From positions 41,888 to 105,887 of the forward strand of contig CAYPDK010000008.1 of NCBI GenBank assembly GCA_964409505.1: a stretch of 64,000 nt of DNA, written 5' to 3'. The notes under the pieces were generated by a model. That model searched no databases and was not told the DNA's origin. It was given only the letters and a program-made list of their open reading frames with translations. The stretch is from JADHZC01 sp964409505. Its GTDB lineage: Bacteria; Pseudomonadota; Alphaproteobacteria; Rickettsiales; Rickettsiaceae. A program made the translations under genes and the position numbers. This document shows, in pieces, positions 25,510-35,525 of this stretch (its first letter is position 1; each line of letters begins with the position of its first letter).

Positions 25510-25899
25510 ATGATAGAAAATCTATTTGCAGGAGAAAAAAATAATGAAGTAATTCCTATACAGGAAACACTGGCAGCTAGTAGTGAACAAGTGCAAGAAC
25601 TCCCTAAGTCTTTTCTAGGTAATTTTGCCAATTTCGTACCTATGATAGGAATTATGATTGTTTTTTATTTTTTCTTAATACTTCCTCAAAGTAAACGTAA
25701 GAAAAAACAGGACGCATTATTGGCTTCAATGAAAAGAGGTGAGGAAGTGTTGACTAATTCTGGATTATTTGGGAAAGTAATAGAGCTAAACGAAAAAGAT
25801 GAGAGCATTCTTTTAGAAATATCTAAAGGAGTAGAAATAAAGATGCTAAGAAATAGCGTAGTAAAAATACTAAGCAGAGATACAAAGAATATTACATAA
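25510..25899 (+). CDS. yajC: Preprotein translocase subunit YajC
   Basis: 129-aa single-span membrane protein of the SecDF-YajC accessory complex. After an N-terminal stretch of about 50 residues comes the membrane helix (GIMIVFYFFLILPQ) and the diagnostic LPQSKRKKKQ, followed by the conserved GEEVLTNSGLFGKV. The N-terminal extension is longer than in E. coli, as is common in Alphaproteobacteria. It precedes secD by 82 nt. Confidence 0.95.
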   Translation: MIENLFAGEKNNEVIPIQETLAASSEQVQELPKSFLGNFANFVPMIGIMIVFYFFLILPQSKRKKKQDALLASMKRGEEVLTNSGLFGKVIELNEKDESILLEISKGVEIKMLRNSVVKILSRDTKNIT

Positions 25900-25981
25900 T
25901 ATGATTACATAATATGGCTAAATTTAGGAATTGGTCTTGTTCATATAGCTTTAGTAGATCTCTTATAGATAATTATTAGTT

Positions 25982-27529
25982 GTGAAAAATTCTGTTCAGA
26001 ATATCTTATTTGTTGTTTTTTTGAGTGTTCTGTCTATTTATTACATATTTGTAAATTTTTCTTCTTTCTTTTCTACAAAAAAGAAGATGTCTTTGGGTAT
26101 AGATCTGAAAGGAGGCGTAGAAATATTATTACAAGTAGATTTTAAGAGTTATTTTGACGAAATATATCAATTATTAGAACAAGATATAATTTTTGAATTG
26201 AAGCAGAATGGTCTTCGATTTCATAATATTAACCATTCTAACAAAGCTATATTTTTTTCTCTCTTATCTATAGGAGAATCTATGAAGGATTTAGAAAAAA
26301 TAAAAAATAAAATTGATCCTAATCTCAGAATAAATATAGAGAAAGATTTAGTAAGTTTTGCTTTTCCTGAAGAATATATAAAAGATACAAAAAATAAAAT
26401 TATAGAAAAATCTTCCGATATAATAAGAACTAGGCTTGATATATGGGGAACAAAAGAAATTTCTCTCCAAAGACAGGGTAGTGAGAATATATTACTTCAA
26501 ATTCCTGGTCTTCAAGAAAATACTATTGAAATACGGAATCTACTTAATCAAGTAGCTAAGTTGACGTTTCATTTAGTAGAGGAAGATAATATTGAAAAAG
26601 TCACAAAATCTAAACTAATTAATCCAAAATATAAATTAGTAGAACTAGTTGATGAAAATACATCTTTATTAATAGAAAAAAAAATTCTTCTTACAGGAGA
26701 GTCTATTGAATATGCAAGATTAGATTTTAATGAGTACAATATACCTGTGGTGGCTTTTTCTTTCACCCCCGCAGGTAGTAAAATTTTTGCTAAAATTACA
26801 TCTGAAAATATAGGCAGAAGACTTGCTATCTTACTTGATGGCAAAGTTATCACTGCTCCAGTAGTAAATCAAGCTATTATTGGAGGTAATAGTGTAATCT
26901 CTGGAAAGTTTTCGATTACTTCAGCAACAAAATTAGCAACTTTGATACAATCAGGTTCGTTACCTGCAAAATTTGATATATTGGAAGAGAGAGTCATAGG
27001 TCCTAGCTTAGGATCTGACTCAATTGAAAATGGAAAATTATCTGCCTTGATAGGTTTTATTCTTGTAGCATTATTAATGATACTTCTTTACGGAGTATTA
27101 GGCATAATTGCAAATATATCATTAATACTTACTTTATCTTACATAATAACATTTTTAACCATTACACAAGCAACTTTAACATTTCCAGGAATTGCAGGTA
27201 TTATTCTTACAATAGGAATGGCTGTAGATGCTAATGTATTGGTATATGAGAGAATAAAAGAAGAGCTTAGAAAAAATAAATCCAATGAGTACTCTGTATA
27301 CTTAGGCTTTAAAAATGCATTTGTAACCATATTAGATTCAAATGTTACATCTTTTATTGCAACACTAATCTTATATATATTTGGTACAGGACCTGTGCAG
27401 GGTTTTGCAGTTACTCTTGCAATAGGAACTGTGTCTTCTATGTTCAGCGCTCTTGTAGTAAATAAACTACTAATTAATATTTTTATTAAGTACTTTAAAC
27501 CGTCTCAAAATCTTGGACTTAATATCTAA
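25982..27529 (+). CDS. secD: Protein translocase subunit SecD
   Basis: 515-aa inner-membrane protein that uses the proton motive force to complete Sec-dependent export. It begins with GTG at 25982. The D1 motif LGIDLKGGVEILLQV is near residues 38-52, the periplasmic P1 domain spans about 55-340, and the C-terminal six-helix region has D4/D5 motifs (GIAGIILTIGMAVDANVLVYERIKEE). It stands alone: no secF follows, so SecF must be encoded elsewhere, as in Rickettsia. The following 207 bp to the convergent ftsH contain a weak terminator candidate. Confidence 0.96.
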   Translation: MKNSVQNILFVVFLSVLSIYYIFVNFSSFFSTKKKMSLGIDLKGGVEILLQVDFKSYFDEIYQLLEQDIIFELKQNGLRFHNINHSNKAIFFSLLSIGESMKDLEKIKNKIDPNLRINIEKDLVSFAFPEEYIKDTKNKIIEKSSDIIRTRLDIWGTKEISLQRQGSENILLQIPGLQENTIEIRNLLNQVAKLTFHLVEEDNIEKVTKSKLINPKYKLVELVDENTSLLIEKKILLTGESIEYARLDFNEYNIPVVAFSFTPAGSKIFAKITSENIGRRLAILLDGKVITAPVVNQAIIGGNSVISGKFSITSATKLATLIQSGSLPAKFDILEERVIGPSLGSDSIENGKLSALIGFILVALLMILLYGVLGIIANISLILTLSYIITFLTITQATLTFPGIAGIILTIGMAVDANVLVYERIKEELRKNKSNEYSVYLGFKNAFVTILDSNVTSFIATLILYIFGTGPVQGFAVTLAIGTVSSMFSALVVNKLLINIFIKYFKPSQNLGLNI

Positions 27530-27575
27530 TAGATTCAGAATCCATTTGTCTCAGATGATAAAAATTATTCTTGTA

Positions 27576-27602
27576 AGAAGAGTAAACTTCTAAGTTTTTT
27601 TA
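27576..27602 (+). terminator. Possible weak terminator after secD
   Basis: A five-base stem AGAAG (27576-27580) / CTTCT (27587-27591) is followed after three bases by a run of eight T (27595-27602). The stem is short and AT-rich, so efficiency would be low. It lies between the convergent secD and ftsH genes. Confidence 0.35.
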
Positions 27603-27736
27603 ATAAAAATACAACTGTCTAAAGTAGTTACAAAACTATTACTATTTTTTTATATAAAACTCTTTTCTGTATATGACCTTTTTCAAGAATACATAATTTT
27701 TTTGCAAGTTCTTGAATTATTTATAAAAAAAAAATA

Positions 27737-29974
27737 CTATTTCTTCTTTTTAATAGATTTCTTCAAAGAAGATATTAATGGCTTCTTTCTTTGCCTAGAA
27801 GAAGATTTAGGTACAGCAATATTTTTTTTAATGTTATTTTCTTTTCCCTCATTCTTTTTCTGTTTATTCTCTTTTATCTTAGAAGAAGAATCTGAGGGCG
27901 ATTGACTTACTTTTGAAGAGTTAGTATCGTTAAACACTTGAGTTATATTATTATTATTGTCTTTCGAAATAACAGCTTGAGCTGATACATAGGAATGTGT
28001 CGACCCGTTATTTTTTTTAGTATTACTATTTTCTTGTAAATTTTGTACATCACTTTCAATAGTATTAACGGAAGCTTTATCATCAGTAGTTTTATCACTA
28101 TTATCTATATTCGCAGTGTTATCTTCAACACTGTGTCTTACTACATTTAAATCTTTATTACTAGAAACACTCTTATTTTTTACTAAAAGGTCCTGTATTT
28201 CTTGCCCTGAAAGAGTCTCACGCTTAATTAACTCTTTTGCAAGAAGATGAAGCTGCCCTATATGCTTTGTCAAGATATCCTTAGCAAAAACATATCCCTC
28301 GTCTATAATTCTTCTCACTTCAAGGTCAATGGTTTCAGAGGTTTTATCAGAAATAAGTTTATTATTTGCACTGTGATAAGAAGAATACATATCTTCATTA
28401 TTTTTACCTAAAAAAACAGTTCCAATTTTGCTACTCAGCCCCCATTCTGTAACCATAGAGCGAGCCATTCTCGTAACCATCTTAATATCTGAAGAAGCAC
28501 CTGAAGTAACTTTTTCAGGACCAAAGATAATCTCTTCTGCGACTCTACCAGCCATTCCAACAGCAATATCTGCTTTCATTTTTTCAAAAGAAACAGAAAA
28601 CCTATCACTCTCAGGAAGTCTCATAACCATTCCAAGAGCTCTTCCCCTTGGAATAATGGTAGCTTTATGTATTGGATCTGATGCTGGGCAATATAATCCT
28701 ACAAGAGCATGGCCTCCTTCATGATATGCTGTAAGCTTTTTTTCTGCCTCTGAAAGAGCGAGAGATTTTCTTTCTACACCCATCAATACTTTATCTTTAG
28801 CTTCTTCCATGTCATGCATAGTCACAATCTTTTTATTGCTTCTTGCGGCTATCAAGGCTGCCTCATTAACCAAATTTTGAAGATCCGCTCCTGAGAACCC
28901 AGGAGTCCCCCTTGCTATGATTCTTGGCTCAACACTAGAATCATATTTAATCTTCTTCATATGTACTTGAAGAATCTTTTCTCGTCCATTGATATCAGGA
29001 TTTGAGACTGTTATTTGTCTATCAAATCTACCAGGTCTTAGGAGTGCTGGGTCCAGTACATCAGGTCTATTAGTAGCCGCAATAATTATCACTCCTTCAT
29101 TAACCTCAAAACCATCCATTTCAACCAGCATTTGATTTAATGTTTGTTCTCTTTCATCATTTCCACCTCCAAGACCTATCCCACGGTGTCTTCCAACGGC
29201 ATCAATCTCATCTATAAAAATAATACAAGGTGCGTGTCTTTTTCCTTGCTCAAACATATCTCTTACGCGACTAGCCCCAACTCCTACAAACATTTCTACA
29301 AAATCAGATCCAGAGATACTAAAGAAAGGAACGTTTGCCTCTCCAGCTATAGCTTTTGCTAAGAGTGTTTTTCCTGTACCAGGAGGACCTATTAGTAGAC
29401 AACCCTTAGGGATTTTACCACCTAATTTTTGAAATCTACTAGGATTTCTTAAAAAATCTACAATTTCTCCTAATTCTTCTTTGGCCTCATTGATTCCAGC
29501 AACATCTTCAAATGTTATCCTAGGACCTCTATCAGAGATAAGTTTAGCCTTAGAACGACCAAAGCCCATACCTTTACTTCCACTTTGCATCTGTCGCATA
29601 AAAAACACCCAAACTCCAATAAGTAAAAGCATAGGAAACCAAGAAATAAAGATACTAAGTAATGAATTCATCTTAGTATCTGGAGGGACTACTTCGATAT
29701 ATATACCTGTTTGCATTAACCTTGAGACTATTTCTTGAGAGTGCTCTCCACAATAAGTAGAAAATCCGCTTCCATCAACTAGTATACCCTCTATTGCTCT
29801 ACCTTGTACCTTAACTGAGCTTATTTGCTTTGCACTAATTTTATTAAATAACTCTGATAGAGATAACTTTTGCCTAGCTTGTTTTCCTCCTTCTAACTGA
29901 AAGAAATTAAAAATAAGTATTACTAGCAAAATTAATATTCCCCACAAAAGTACGTTTCTTGTTTGATTATTCAT
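27737..29974 (-). CDS. ftsH: ATP-dependent zinc metalloprotease FtsH with an unusual long C-terminal tail
   Basis: 745-aa membrane AAA+ protease, about 100 residues longer than typical. Two N-terminal membrane helices flank a periplasmic domain; Walker A is GPPGTGKT near 193-200, Walker B IIFIDEIDAVG, the second region of homology is RPGRFDRQ, and the zinc site is HEGGH near 417. The extra length is all at the C-terminus: from about residue 605 the sequence turns into a low-complexity stretch rich in Asn, Ser, Asp and Lys, ending in a strongly basic segment (RQRKKPLISSLKKSIKKKK). The start ATG overlaps the tilS stop by one base (TAATG), so the two are translationally coupled. FtsH degrades unassembled membrane proteins and selected cytoplasmic regulators. 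Confidence 0.96.
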   Translation of the reverse strand: MNNQTRNVLLWGILILLVILIFNFFQLEGGKQARQKLSLSELFNKISAKQISSVKVQGRAIEGILVDGSGFSTYCGEHSQEIVSRLMQTGIYIEVVPPDTKMNSLLSIFISWFPMLLLIGVWVFFMRQMQSGSKGMGFGRSKAKLISDRGPRITFEDVAGINEAKEELGEIVDFLRNPSRFQKLGGKIPKGCLLIGPPGTGKTLLAKAIAGEANVPFFSISGSDFVEMFVGVGASRVRDMFEQGKRHAPCIIFIDEIDAVGRHRGIGLGGGNDEREQTLNQMLVEMDGFEVNEGVIIIAATNRPDVLDPALLRPGRFDRQITVSNPDINGREKILQVHMKKIKYDSSVEPRIIARGTPGFSGADLQNLVNEAALIAARSNKKIVTMHDMEEAKDKVLMGVERKSLALSEAEKKLTAYHEGGHALVGLYCPASDPIHKATIIPRGRALGMVMRLPESDRFSVSFEKMKADIAVGMAGRVAEEIIFGPEKVTSGASSDIKMVTRMARSMVTEWGLSSKIGTVFLGKNNEDMYSSYHSANNKLISDKTSETIDLEVRRIIDEGYVFAKDILTKHIGQLHLLAKELIKRETLSGQEIQDLLVKNKSVSSNKDLNVVRHSVEDNTANIDNSDKTTDDKASVNTIESDVQNLQENSNTKKNNGSTHSYVSAQAVISKDNNNNITQVFNDTNSSKVSQSPSDSSSKIKENKQKKNEGKENNIKKNIAVPKSSSRQRKKPLISSLKKSIKKKK

Positions 29975-31359
29975 TATTCCTTAATTCCCCAAAAAAAATG
30001 TGTAAAACGAAAAACAAAACTAGGTCTAAAAGTTACCCTTACATTGTTCAAAAATTCAAGACCTCTACAATAATCAATATGAGGTATAAATATATTTTTT
30101 TCAATATCCTCTACCACAGGAATTGTATCTAAAATTTTCTTACACATAAATGCACTACCAGAACTAAACATATCTCCTACCCAAGGGAGTTTAAAAATGT
30201 GATTTTTATAAGGTATCTCTCTTTTAAAGCAAGATTTAAAAAAGCTCACTATGGATAAAGTTTCCATTTTTTTTCTCACAGAGTAAGATTTAAAATCATA
30301 AGAATTAAACTTAAATAAAAAGCGTTGATCCCAAACAAATTCTCCTAAGGAATTCTCAAGAAAGTTTTGTACTTTGTATTTTTGTCCATCTATATTATGA
30401 ATTTCTTTGTATATAAATAATTCATTACTACATTTTTCTATCATGCATCCATGCAATGTACAAGAAAATATTTGATCTGAGAATAATTTATTTAAGATAT
30501 TTTGAATATTTCGAAATCTTGGAAGAAAATTTTTAGAACTAATCATAGTAATAACGTATAAAAGAATTTGAATCCTAATCACTTCTGAGCAATCATGTAA
30601 CACCTGTAAATTTAGAACAGCAAAGCCCATATTACATATTTTAGTTGAATTAGCTATAGATTCAATAAGTTTTGTATTTAACTTATGAGCCTGTAAATTT
30701 ACACTATTTATTTTTTTTTCTAACTCACGTTTTTTTATCTGATCATAGCCTGATAATTTTGTACGTATAACATTTCTCTGGTATCTCATAGACTGATTAG
30801 AAGGATCATTTAAATATTTTATATTCTGATCTTTAGCATAACTCACTAATTCAGATTTAGAAACATTAAAAAGTGGACGTAGAATTCTCACTCCATTAAA
30901 AAAAAATACATAACTAGAACTTAATCCAAAAACGCTACTTTTTCTATTTTCCCTTATACAAAAATTTTCTAGAAAATCATCTTTTTGGTGAGCTAAAAAT
31001 AAAGTTCTAATACCAATTGTTCTACATTTAGCACAAATTAGTTCATATCGTGCATATCTTGCCTTTGATTGAATATTACTCTTTTCTAAATAACCTTGCC
31101 AATAAAGAGGATAAAATTTCATCTTTAAAGATCTTGTCATGTGTTCAACATGCACAAGCTCTTCAGCAGAAGATCTACGAAGCCCATGGTCAACAGAAAA
31201 AACATGAGCATTACAAGATCCAAAAATCTTCCATAAAATAAACATTAAAGACATAGAATCAACTCCACCAGAAACAGCTATCCCAAAATTTTTTTCACAA
31301 AAATTAAGTCTCAACTTATCTATATTCAAGAGAACCTTTTTTTCAAGATCTAATAACAT
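29974..31359 (-). CDS. tilS: tRNA(Ile)-lysidine synthase
   Basis: 461-aa N-type PP-loop ATPase that converts C34 of tRNA-Ile(CAU) to lysidine so that AUA codons are read as Ile. The PP-loop AVSGGVDSMSL is near residues 28-38. VDHGLR, AHQKDDFLENF (family AHHxDDQxET) and RPLFNVSK follow in order. A C-terminal substrate-binding part is present though divergent. tilS-ftsH is a conserved pair in Rickettsiales. Confidence 0.94.
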   Translation of the reverse strand: MLLDLEKKVLLNIDKLRLNFCEKNFGIAVSGGVDSMSLMFILWKIFGSCNAHVFSVDHGLRRSSAEELVHVEHMTRSLKMKFYPLYWQGYLEKSNIQSKARYARYELICAKCRTIGIRTLFLAHQKDDFLENFCIRENRKSSVFGLSSSYVFFFNGVRILRPLFNVSKSELVSYAKDQNIKYLNDPSNQSMRYQRNVIRTKLSGYDQIKKRELEKKINSVNLQAHKLNTKLIESIANSTKICNMGFAVLNLQVLHDCSEVIRIQILLYVITMISSKNFLPRFRNIQNILNKLFSDQIFSCTLHGCMIEKCSNELFIYKEIHNIDGQKYKVQNFLENSLGEFVWDQRFLFKFNSYDFKSYSVRKKMETLSIVSFFKSCFKREIPYKNHIFKLPWVGDMFSSGSAFMCKKILDTIPVVEDIEKNIFIPHIDYCRGLEFLNNVRVTFRPSFVFRFTHFFWGIKE

Positions 31360-31559
31360 AATCTACTCGTAAAATAATATATTTTCTGTACTAATAATAG
31401 TATGTCTATTACGTTATTATCAAGGGAGAAAAGAATTTTTGTAAATTCTCTCCCATATCTCTATTACTAGTCAATCAATTAGTCCAACTTTTAAAACTAA
31501 TACGATTAAGGTTAATTATAGCAAAAATATTCCTATTTTTGACGAAACTAATACTCTAG
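31360..31559. other. Intergenic region between hemC and tilS
   Basis: 200 bp between two minus-strand genes. It must hold the tilS-ftsH promoter and the 3' end of the lepA-hemC message lies elsewhere. I see no RNA gene, repeat or convincing terminator. Confidence 0.4.
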
Positions 31560-32456
31560 TTATTGTAGAAATTTTTTTAACTTCATAGCAGCTTCTATGC
31601 CTATTTGATCAGCTTCAAAAATCGTTCCATAAGATGTAAAAAATTGTAACTCATTATTCTTGTCTACAACCATAAAGCGACCTACAATTTTAGAGTTTAA
31701 AAATTTTGCAAATGCTCCTACTGGTATATGGCAATCGACTTTTAGATACTCTATAAAACTTCTTTCTGTTCTTGTAATATACCAGCTACTGAGGTCATTG
31801 AGCATTTTACATAAATTATACATTTCTCTGTTTTCTATATTTGTTTGTATTGCTATTGTGCCTTGGCATGCAGCGGGCAACATTTTATCTGGATTGATTG
31901 TATAACAAGGAATTGATTTATCTAAATTAGCTCTTATAAGAGCAGCTTTTGATAGAATTATTGCATCAATTTTTTTTTCGTTTAAGGCTTTTATTCTCGT
32001 TTCAATGTTCCCTCTTAGTGGAACAACTTTTATATCTGGTCGTAGCTTTTCTATAAAAATTTTTCTTCTTGGAGAGCTAGTTCCAATAACAGACATTTTA
32101 CTTAGATCTTCTATAGAATCAATGTATTTTTGGTGTGTTATTAATGCGTCTCGAGCATCTTGTCTTGGTAGAACGGCGGCTATTGGTAGTTTCTTATCTA
32201 TAATACCTGGTACGTCCTTTAAAGAATGCACTGCTAGGTCAATATTTGATTTTAATAACTCTTCTTCTAACTCTGCAACAAAAAGTCCTTTGCCTCCTAT
32301 TTCTTGTAAATTTGAATTTTGTAACTTGTCTGCTTTTGTTGTTATTTTAACTATTTCTACTTCAGCATCTACAAGTACTTGCTCAATTCTTTCTATGACT
32401 AATTTTGTTTGTAATAGTGACAGATTGCTTGCTCTTGTACCTATTCTTATTCTCAT
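31560..32456 (-). CDS. hemC: Porphobilinogen deaminase (hydroxymethylbilane synthase)
   Basis: 298-aa heme-pathway enzyme that polymerises four porphobilinogen units into hydroxymethylbilane. The N-terminus (IRIGTRASNLSLLQT) is diagnostic, as are SLKDVP near 79-84 and GTSSPRRK near 125-132. The cysteine that carries the dipyrromethane cofactor is in VDCHIPVGAFA near 240. It starts one base after the lepA stop, so it is translated from the lepA message. It indicates that at least part of heme synthesis is retained. Confidence 0.96.
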   Translation of the reverse strand: MRIRIGTRASNLSLLQTKLVIERIEQVLVDAEVEIVKITTKADKLQNSNLQEIGGKGLFVAELEEELLKSNIDLAVHSLKDVPGIIDKKLPIAAVLPRQDARDALITHQKYIDSIEDLSKMSVIGTSSPRRKIFIEKLRPDIKVVPLRGNIETRIKALNEKKIDAIILSKAALIRANLDKSIPCYTINPDKMLPAACQGTIAIQTNIENREMYNLCKMLNDLSSWYITRTERSFIEYLKVDCHIPVGAFAKFLNSKIVGRFMVVDKNNELQFFTSYGTIFEADQIGIEAAMKLKKFLQ

Positions 32457-32457
32457 C

Positions 32458-34263
32458 CTAAGATATTTTTAATGCTTCTATGAAAACAGATTTTGGGATC
32501 TTAAGATCAGACTGAGTAGCAATCTTTTTTTTTCCTAATTTTTGTTTTTCAAGTAATTTTTTCTTTCTTGTTACGTCTCCTCCGTAACATTTTCCTGTTA
32601 CGTCCTTTCTAAAAGCTTTTACCGTCTCTCTTGCGATTATTTTACTCCCTATTGAGGCTTGTATTGGGATTTGAAATAATCTCCTAGGAATTAAATTTTT
32701 TAGAGCTCTACATAATTCTCGTGCTTTGCTTTGGGATTTAGGTCTAAAGATTATCATTGATAGGGCCTCCACTTCATCTCCGTTTATTAAAATATTTAAT
32801 TTGACTAAATCACTTTTTCTATATTCGTATAAACTCCAATCAAAACTAGCATATCCTTTAGATAGACCTTTTAACTTATCATAAAAATCAAATACTATCT
32901 CGTTTAAAGGTATATTGTAATTGAGCATTACTTGTTGTTTTGAGATGTAGTGCATCTCTGTTTGATCTCCTCGTTTTTCTGTACAGAGTTGTAATATAGG
33001 GCCTAGGTACTTTTCCGGGACTATGATATTTGCTTTTATCCAAGGCTCTTTTACGTAATTAATCTTATTTACTTCTGGAAAATCTGAAGGGTTATGTATA
33101 TCGAGCTCTTGACCTGTTTTGAGCATGACCTTATATATTACACTTGGAGCTGTTGAGATAAGATGTAGGTTAAATTCTCTCTCTAGTCTTTCCTGCGTTA
33201 CTTCAAGATGTAGAAGACCAAGAAATCCACACCTAAAACCTATCCCCAATGAATTAGCCTTTTCTATCTCATATTCAAGACTAGAATCATTTAGCTTAAG
33301 TTTTTCAAGAGCATCCTTTAGTAAAGAAAAATTAGAAGTCTCTGTAGGATATAAACTACAAAATACTACGGATAATTTATTCTTAAAACCTTTTAAAGGA
33401 CCTACTGTACTTGTGTCATTTGTGATTGTATCACCAGTCTTACAAGAGGATAAAGATTTTATAGATGCAGTGAAAAATCCTATTGATCCTTCTTCTAAAG
33501 TATCTAAAAAATTCTTATTAGGTGAAAAAAATCCTATTTTATCTACAGTATATGTTGTATTACTGGCAAGCATTTTTATTTTCATGTTTTTAGTAATTTT
33601 TCCAGAAAAAATTCTTGTCAATATAACAACTCCAAGATATTTATCGTACCAACTATCAATTAGAAGGGCCTTAAGCTCCTCTGAATGAGCGGTATCTTTT
33701 AGGATATCTGAGGGAGGAAGCTCTTTAACTATTGCCTCTAATAGTTCCTCTATACCAGTGCCCTCTTTGGCGGAAACTAATATTGCGTTTTTTGTTTCTA
33801 TCCCTAACACGTTGGCAATTTCTTCTTTTACTCTTGCAGGATTACACGACGGAAGGTCTGATTTGTTTATTACTGTTATAATTTCGTGGTCATTCTCTAT
33901 TGCTTGGTGAACATTTGCGATTGTTTGTGCCTGTACTCCTTGAGTACCATCAACTACTAACAAAGATCCCTCACATGCCGCAAGAGACCTACTAACCTCG
34001 TAAGAAAAATCTACATGTCCAGGAGTGTCCATTAAATTTAGTTGGTATGTGATACCAGATTTTGCTTTGTAGGATAATCTTACGGTTTGTGCTTTTATTG
34101 TAATACCTCTCTCTTGCTCTATTTCCATAGAGTCCAAAATCTGATTCTTCATTTTTCGTTTTTCTATTCCTCCACAAAATTCTATCAATCTGTCTGCTAT
34201 TGTAGATTTTCCATGATCTATGTGAGCAATTATTGCAAAATTCCTTATTTGTTCTTCTCTCAT
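32458..34263 (-). CDS. lepA: Elongation factor 4 (LepA)
   Basis: 601-aa translational GTPase that back-translocates or remodels stalled ribosomes. G1 is AHIDHGKST near 12-20, G3 DTPGHVDF, G4 NKSDLP, and the LepA-specific C-terminal domain is present with YGGDVTRKKKLLEKQK. Its length is normal. The gene is divergent from prfB across a 146-bp region that contains an 11-bp tandem repeat. Confidence 0.97.
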   Translation of the reverse strand: MREEQIRNFAIIAHIDHGKSTIADRLIEFCGGIEKRKMKNQILDSMEIEQERGITIKAQTVRLSYKAKSGITYQLNLMDTPGHVDFSYEVSRSLAACEGSLLVVDGTQGVQAQTIANVHQAIENDHEIITVINKSDLPSCNPARVKEEIANVLGIETKNAILVSAKEGTGIEELLEAIVKELPPSDILKDTAHSEELKALLIDSWYDKYLGVVILTRIFSGKITKNMKIKMLASNTTYTVDKIGFFSPNKNFLDTLEEGSIGFFTASIKSLSSCKTGDTITNDTSTVGPLKGFKNKLSVVFCSLYPTETSNFSLLKDALEKLKLNDSSLEYEIEKANSLGIGFRCGFLGLLHLEVTQERLEREFNLHLISTAPSVIYKVMLKTGQELDIHNPSDFPEVNKINYVKEPWIKANIIVPEKYLGPILQLCTEKRGDQTEMHYISKQQVMLNYNIPLNEIVFDFYDKLKGLSKGYASFDWSLYEYRKSDLVKLNILINGDEVEALSMIIFRPKSQSKARELCRALKNLIPRRLFQIPIQASIGSKIIARETVKAFRKDVTGKCYGGDVTRKKKLLEKQKLGKKKIATQSDLKIPKSVFIEALKIS

Positions 34264-34303
34264 CTATAATTTAATTTTATTATGATCTTTGCTCACCTTT
34301 TTC

Positions 34304-34325
34304 ATTAATAGCATATTAATAGCAT
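34304..34325. repeat. 11-bp tandem repeat in the lepA/prfB intergenic region
   Basis: Two perfect adjacent copies of ATTAATAGCAT (34304-34314 and 34315-34325). The period is close to one helical turn, so both copies face the same side of the DNA, as expected for a paired binding site upstream of lepA and prfB. Confidence 0.9.
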
Positions 34326-34409
34326 TATACTAGGGAAATTATTATTGATGCAACTATATGATTATTGTATCATGGGTGTAGTATATATTATTAATAATAA
34401 TTTATCTAT

Positions 34410-35523
34410 ATGGATGCAGAAATACAAAAGTTATGTACTAACATTTCTTCTTCTTTAGAAATTTCCAAGAGGTGTCTTTGACTTGGATTATGTAATTAAA
34501 GAGATAAATGTCTTGGAAGAGGAGCTGTTGGATCAAAAATTGTGGCAAGATCAAAAAAAACTCACCCCTATTTTGCAGAAGAAAAAGAATTTAGAAGAAA
34601 AACTTGAAACCTATAATAGGCTTAATCTTGAGCTGAAAGATTTATCGGAACTTTATGAATTATACGAGGAAGATAAAGGTTCTGGTTTGGGGACTAAAGA
34701 TATAGTTGAAGAATTGAATATTTTGTTTAAAAAGACAGAAGAATTTAAAAATCTCTCCTTATTTGACCCGCTTGATTACAGCAACTGTTTTTTAGAACTT
34801 AATGCTGGAGCTGGGGGGGTTGAGAGTCATGATTGGGTTTCTATGATTATGAGAATGTACTTGAGATTTGCTGAGAGAATGGGATATAAAAGTGAGATAA
34901 TAAATCTTCTTGAAGGGGAAGAAGCTGGTATTAAGTCTTGTTGTATAAAATTTCTAGGTTCTATGTCTTATGGGTGGATGAAGACAGAAAATGGAGTGCA
35001 CAGGTTAGTTAGAATTTCTCCTTTTAATTCTGCTAAGAAAAGAATGACAAGTTTTGCTAGTGTATCTGTCTACCCTGAGGTAGGCGATTTAAAGGAAGTA
35101 GAAATAGAGGATAAAGATATAAGAATTGATACTTATAGGTCCTCAGGAGCAGGGGGACAGCATGTAAATACCACCGATTCAGCTGTTCGTATTACCCATA
35201 TTCCCACTAAAATTGTTGTACAGTGCCAAAATCAAAGGTCTCAGCATAAAAATAAGGCAGAGGCCCTAAAAATGCTGGTTTCTAGATTATATGAACTTGA
35301 AAAAAGAAAAAAAGATATAGAATTAAATATAGATTATAAAAATAAGGGTGATAATGCTTGGGGTAATCAGATCAGGTCTTACGTTTTGAATCCTTATCAG
35401 ATGGTAAAAGACCTTAGGAGTAATTACCAAACCTTTAATGTAACGGAAATTTTAGATGGAAATTTAAAAGAATTAATTATTTATAATTTGTCTTATTTCT
35501 CATCTAAGTCTAATAGAGCTTAG
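34410..35523 (+). CDS. prfB: Peptide chain release factor 2, expressed by programmed +1 frameshift
   Basis: RF2 recognises UAA and UGA stops. The gene begins at ATG 34410 and reads 23 codons to an in-frame TGA at 34479-34481. The site reads AAGAGGTGTCTTTGAC, with the Shine-Dalgarno-like AGAGGT before CTT-TGA-C exactly as in classical prfB autoregulation. Skipping T34479 puts the ribosome into the frame running to 35523, so the product is join(34410-34478, 34480-35523), about 370 aa. The main part holds the RF2 discriminator SPF (RISPFNSAKKR) and the catalytic GGQ (SSGAGGQHVNTTDSAV). Calling the gene only from TTG 34483 would miss the N-terminus. It ends two bases before murD. Confidence 0.95.
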
Positions 35524-35525
35524 AT

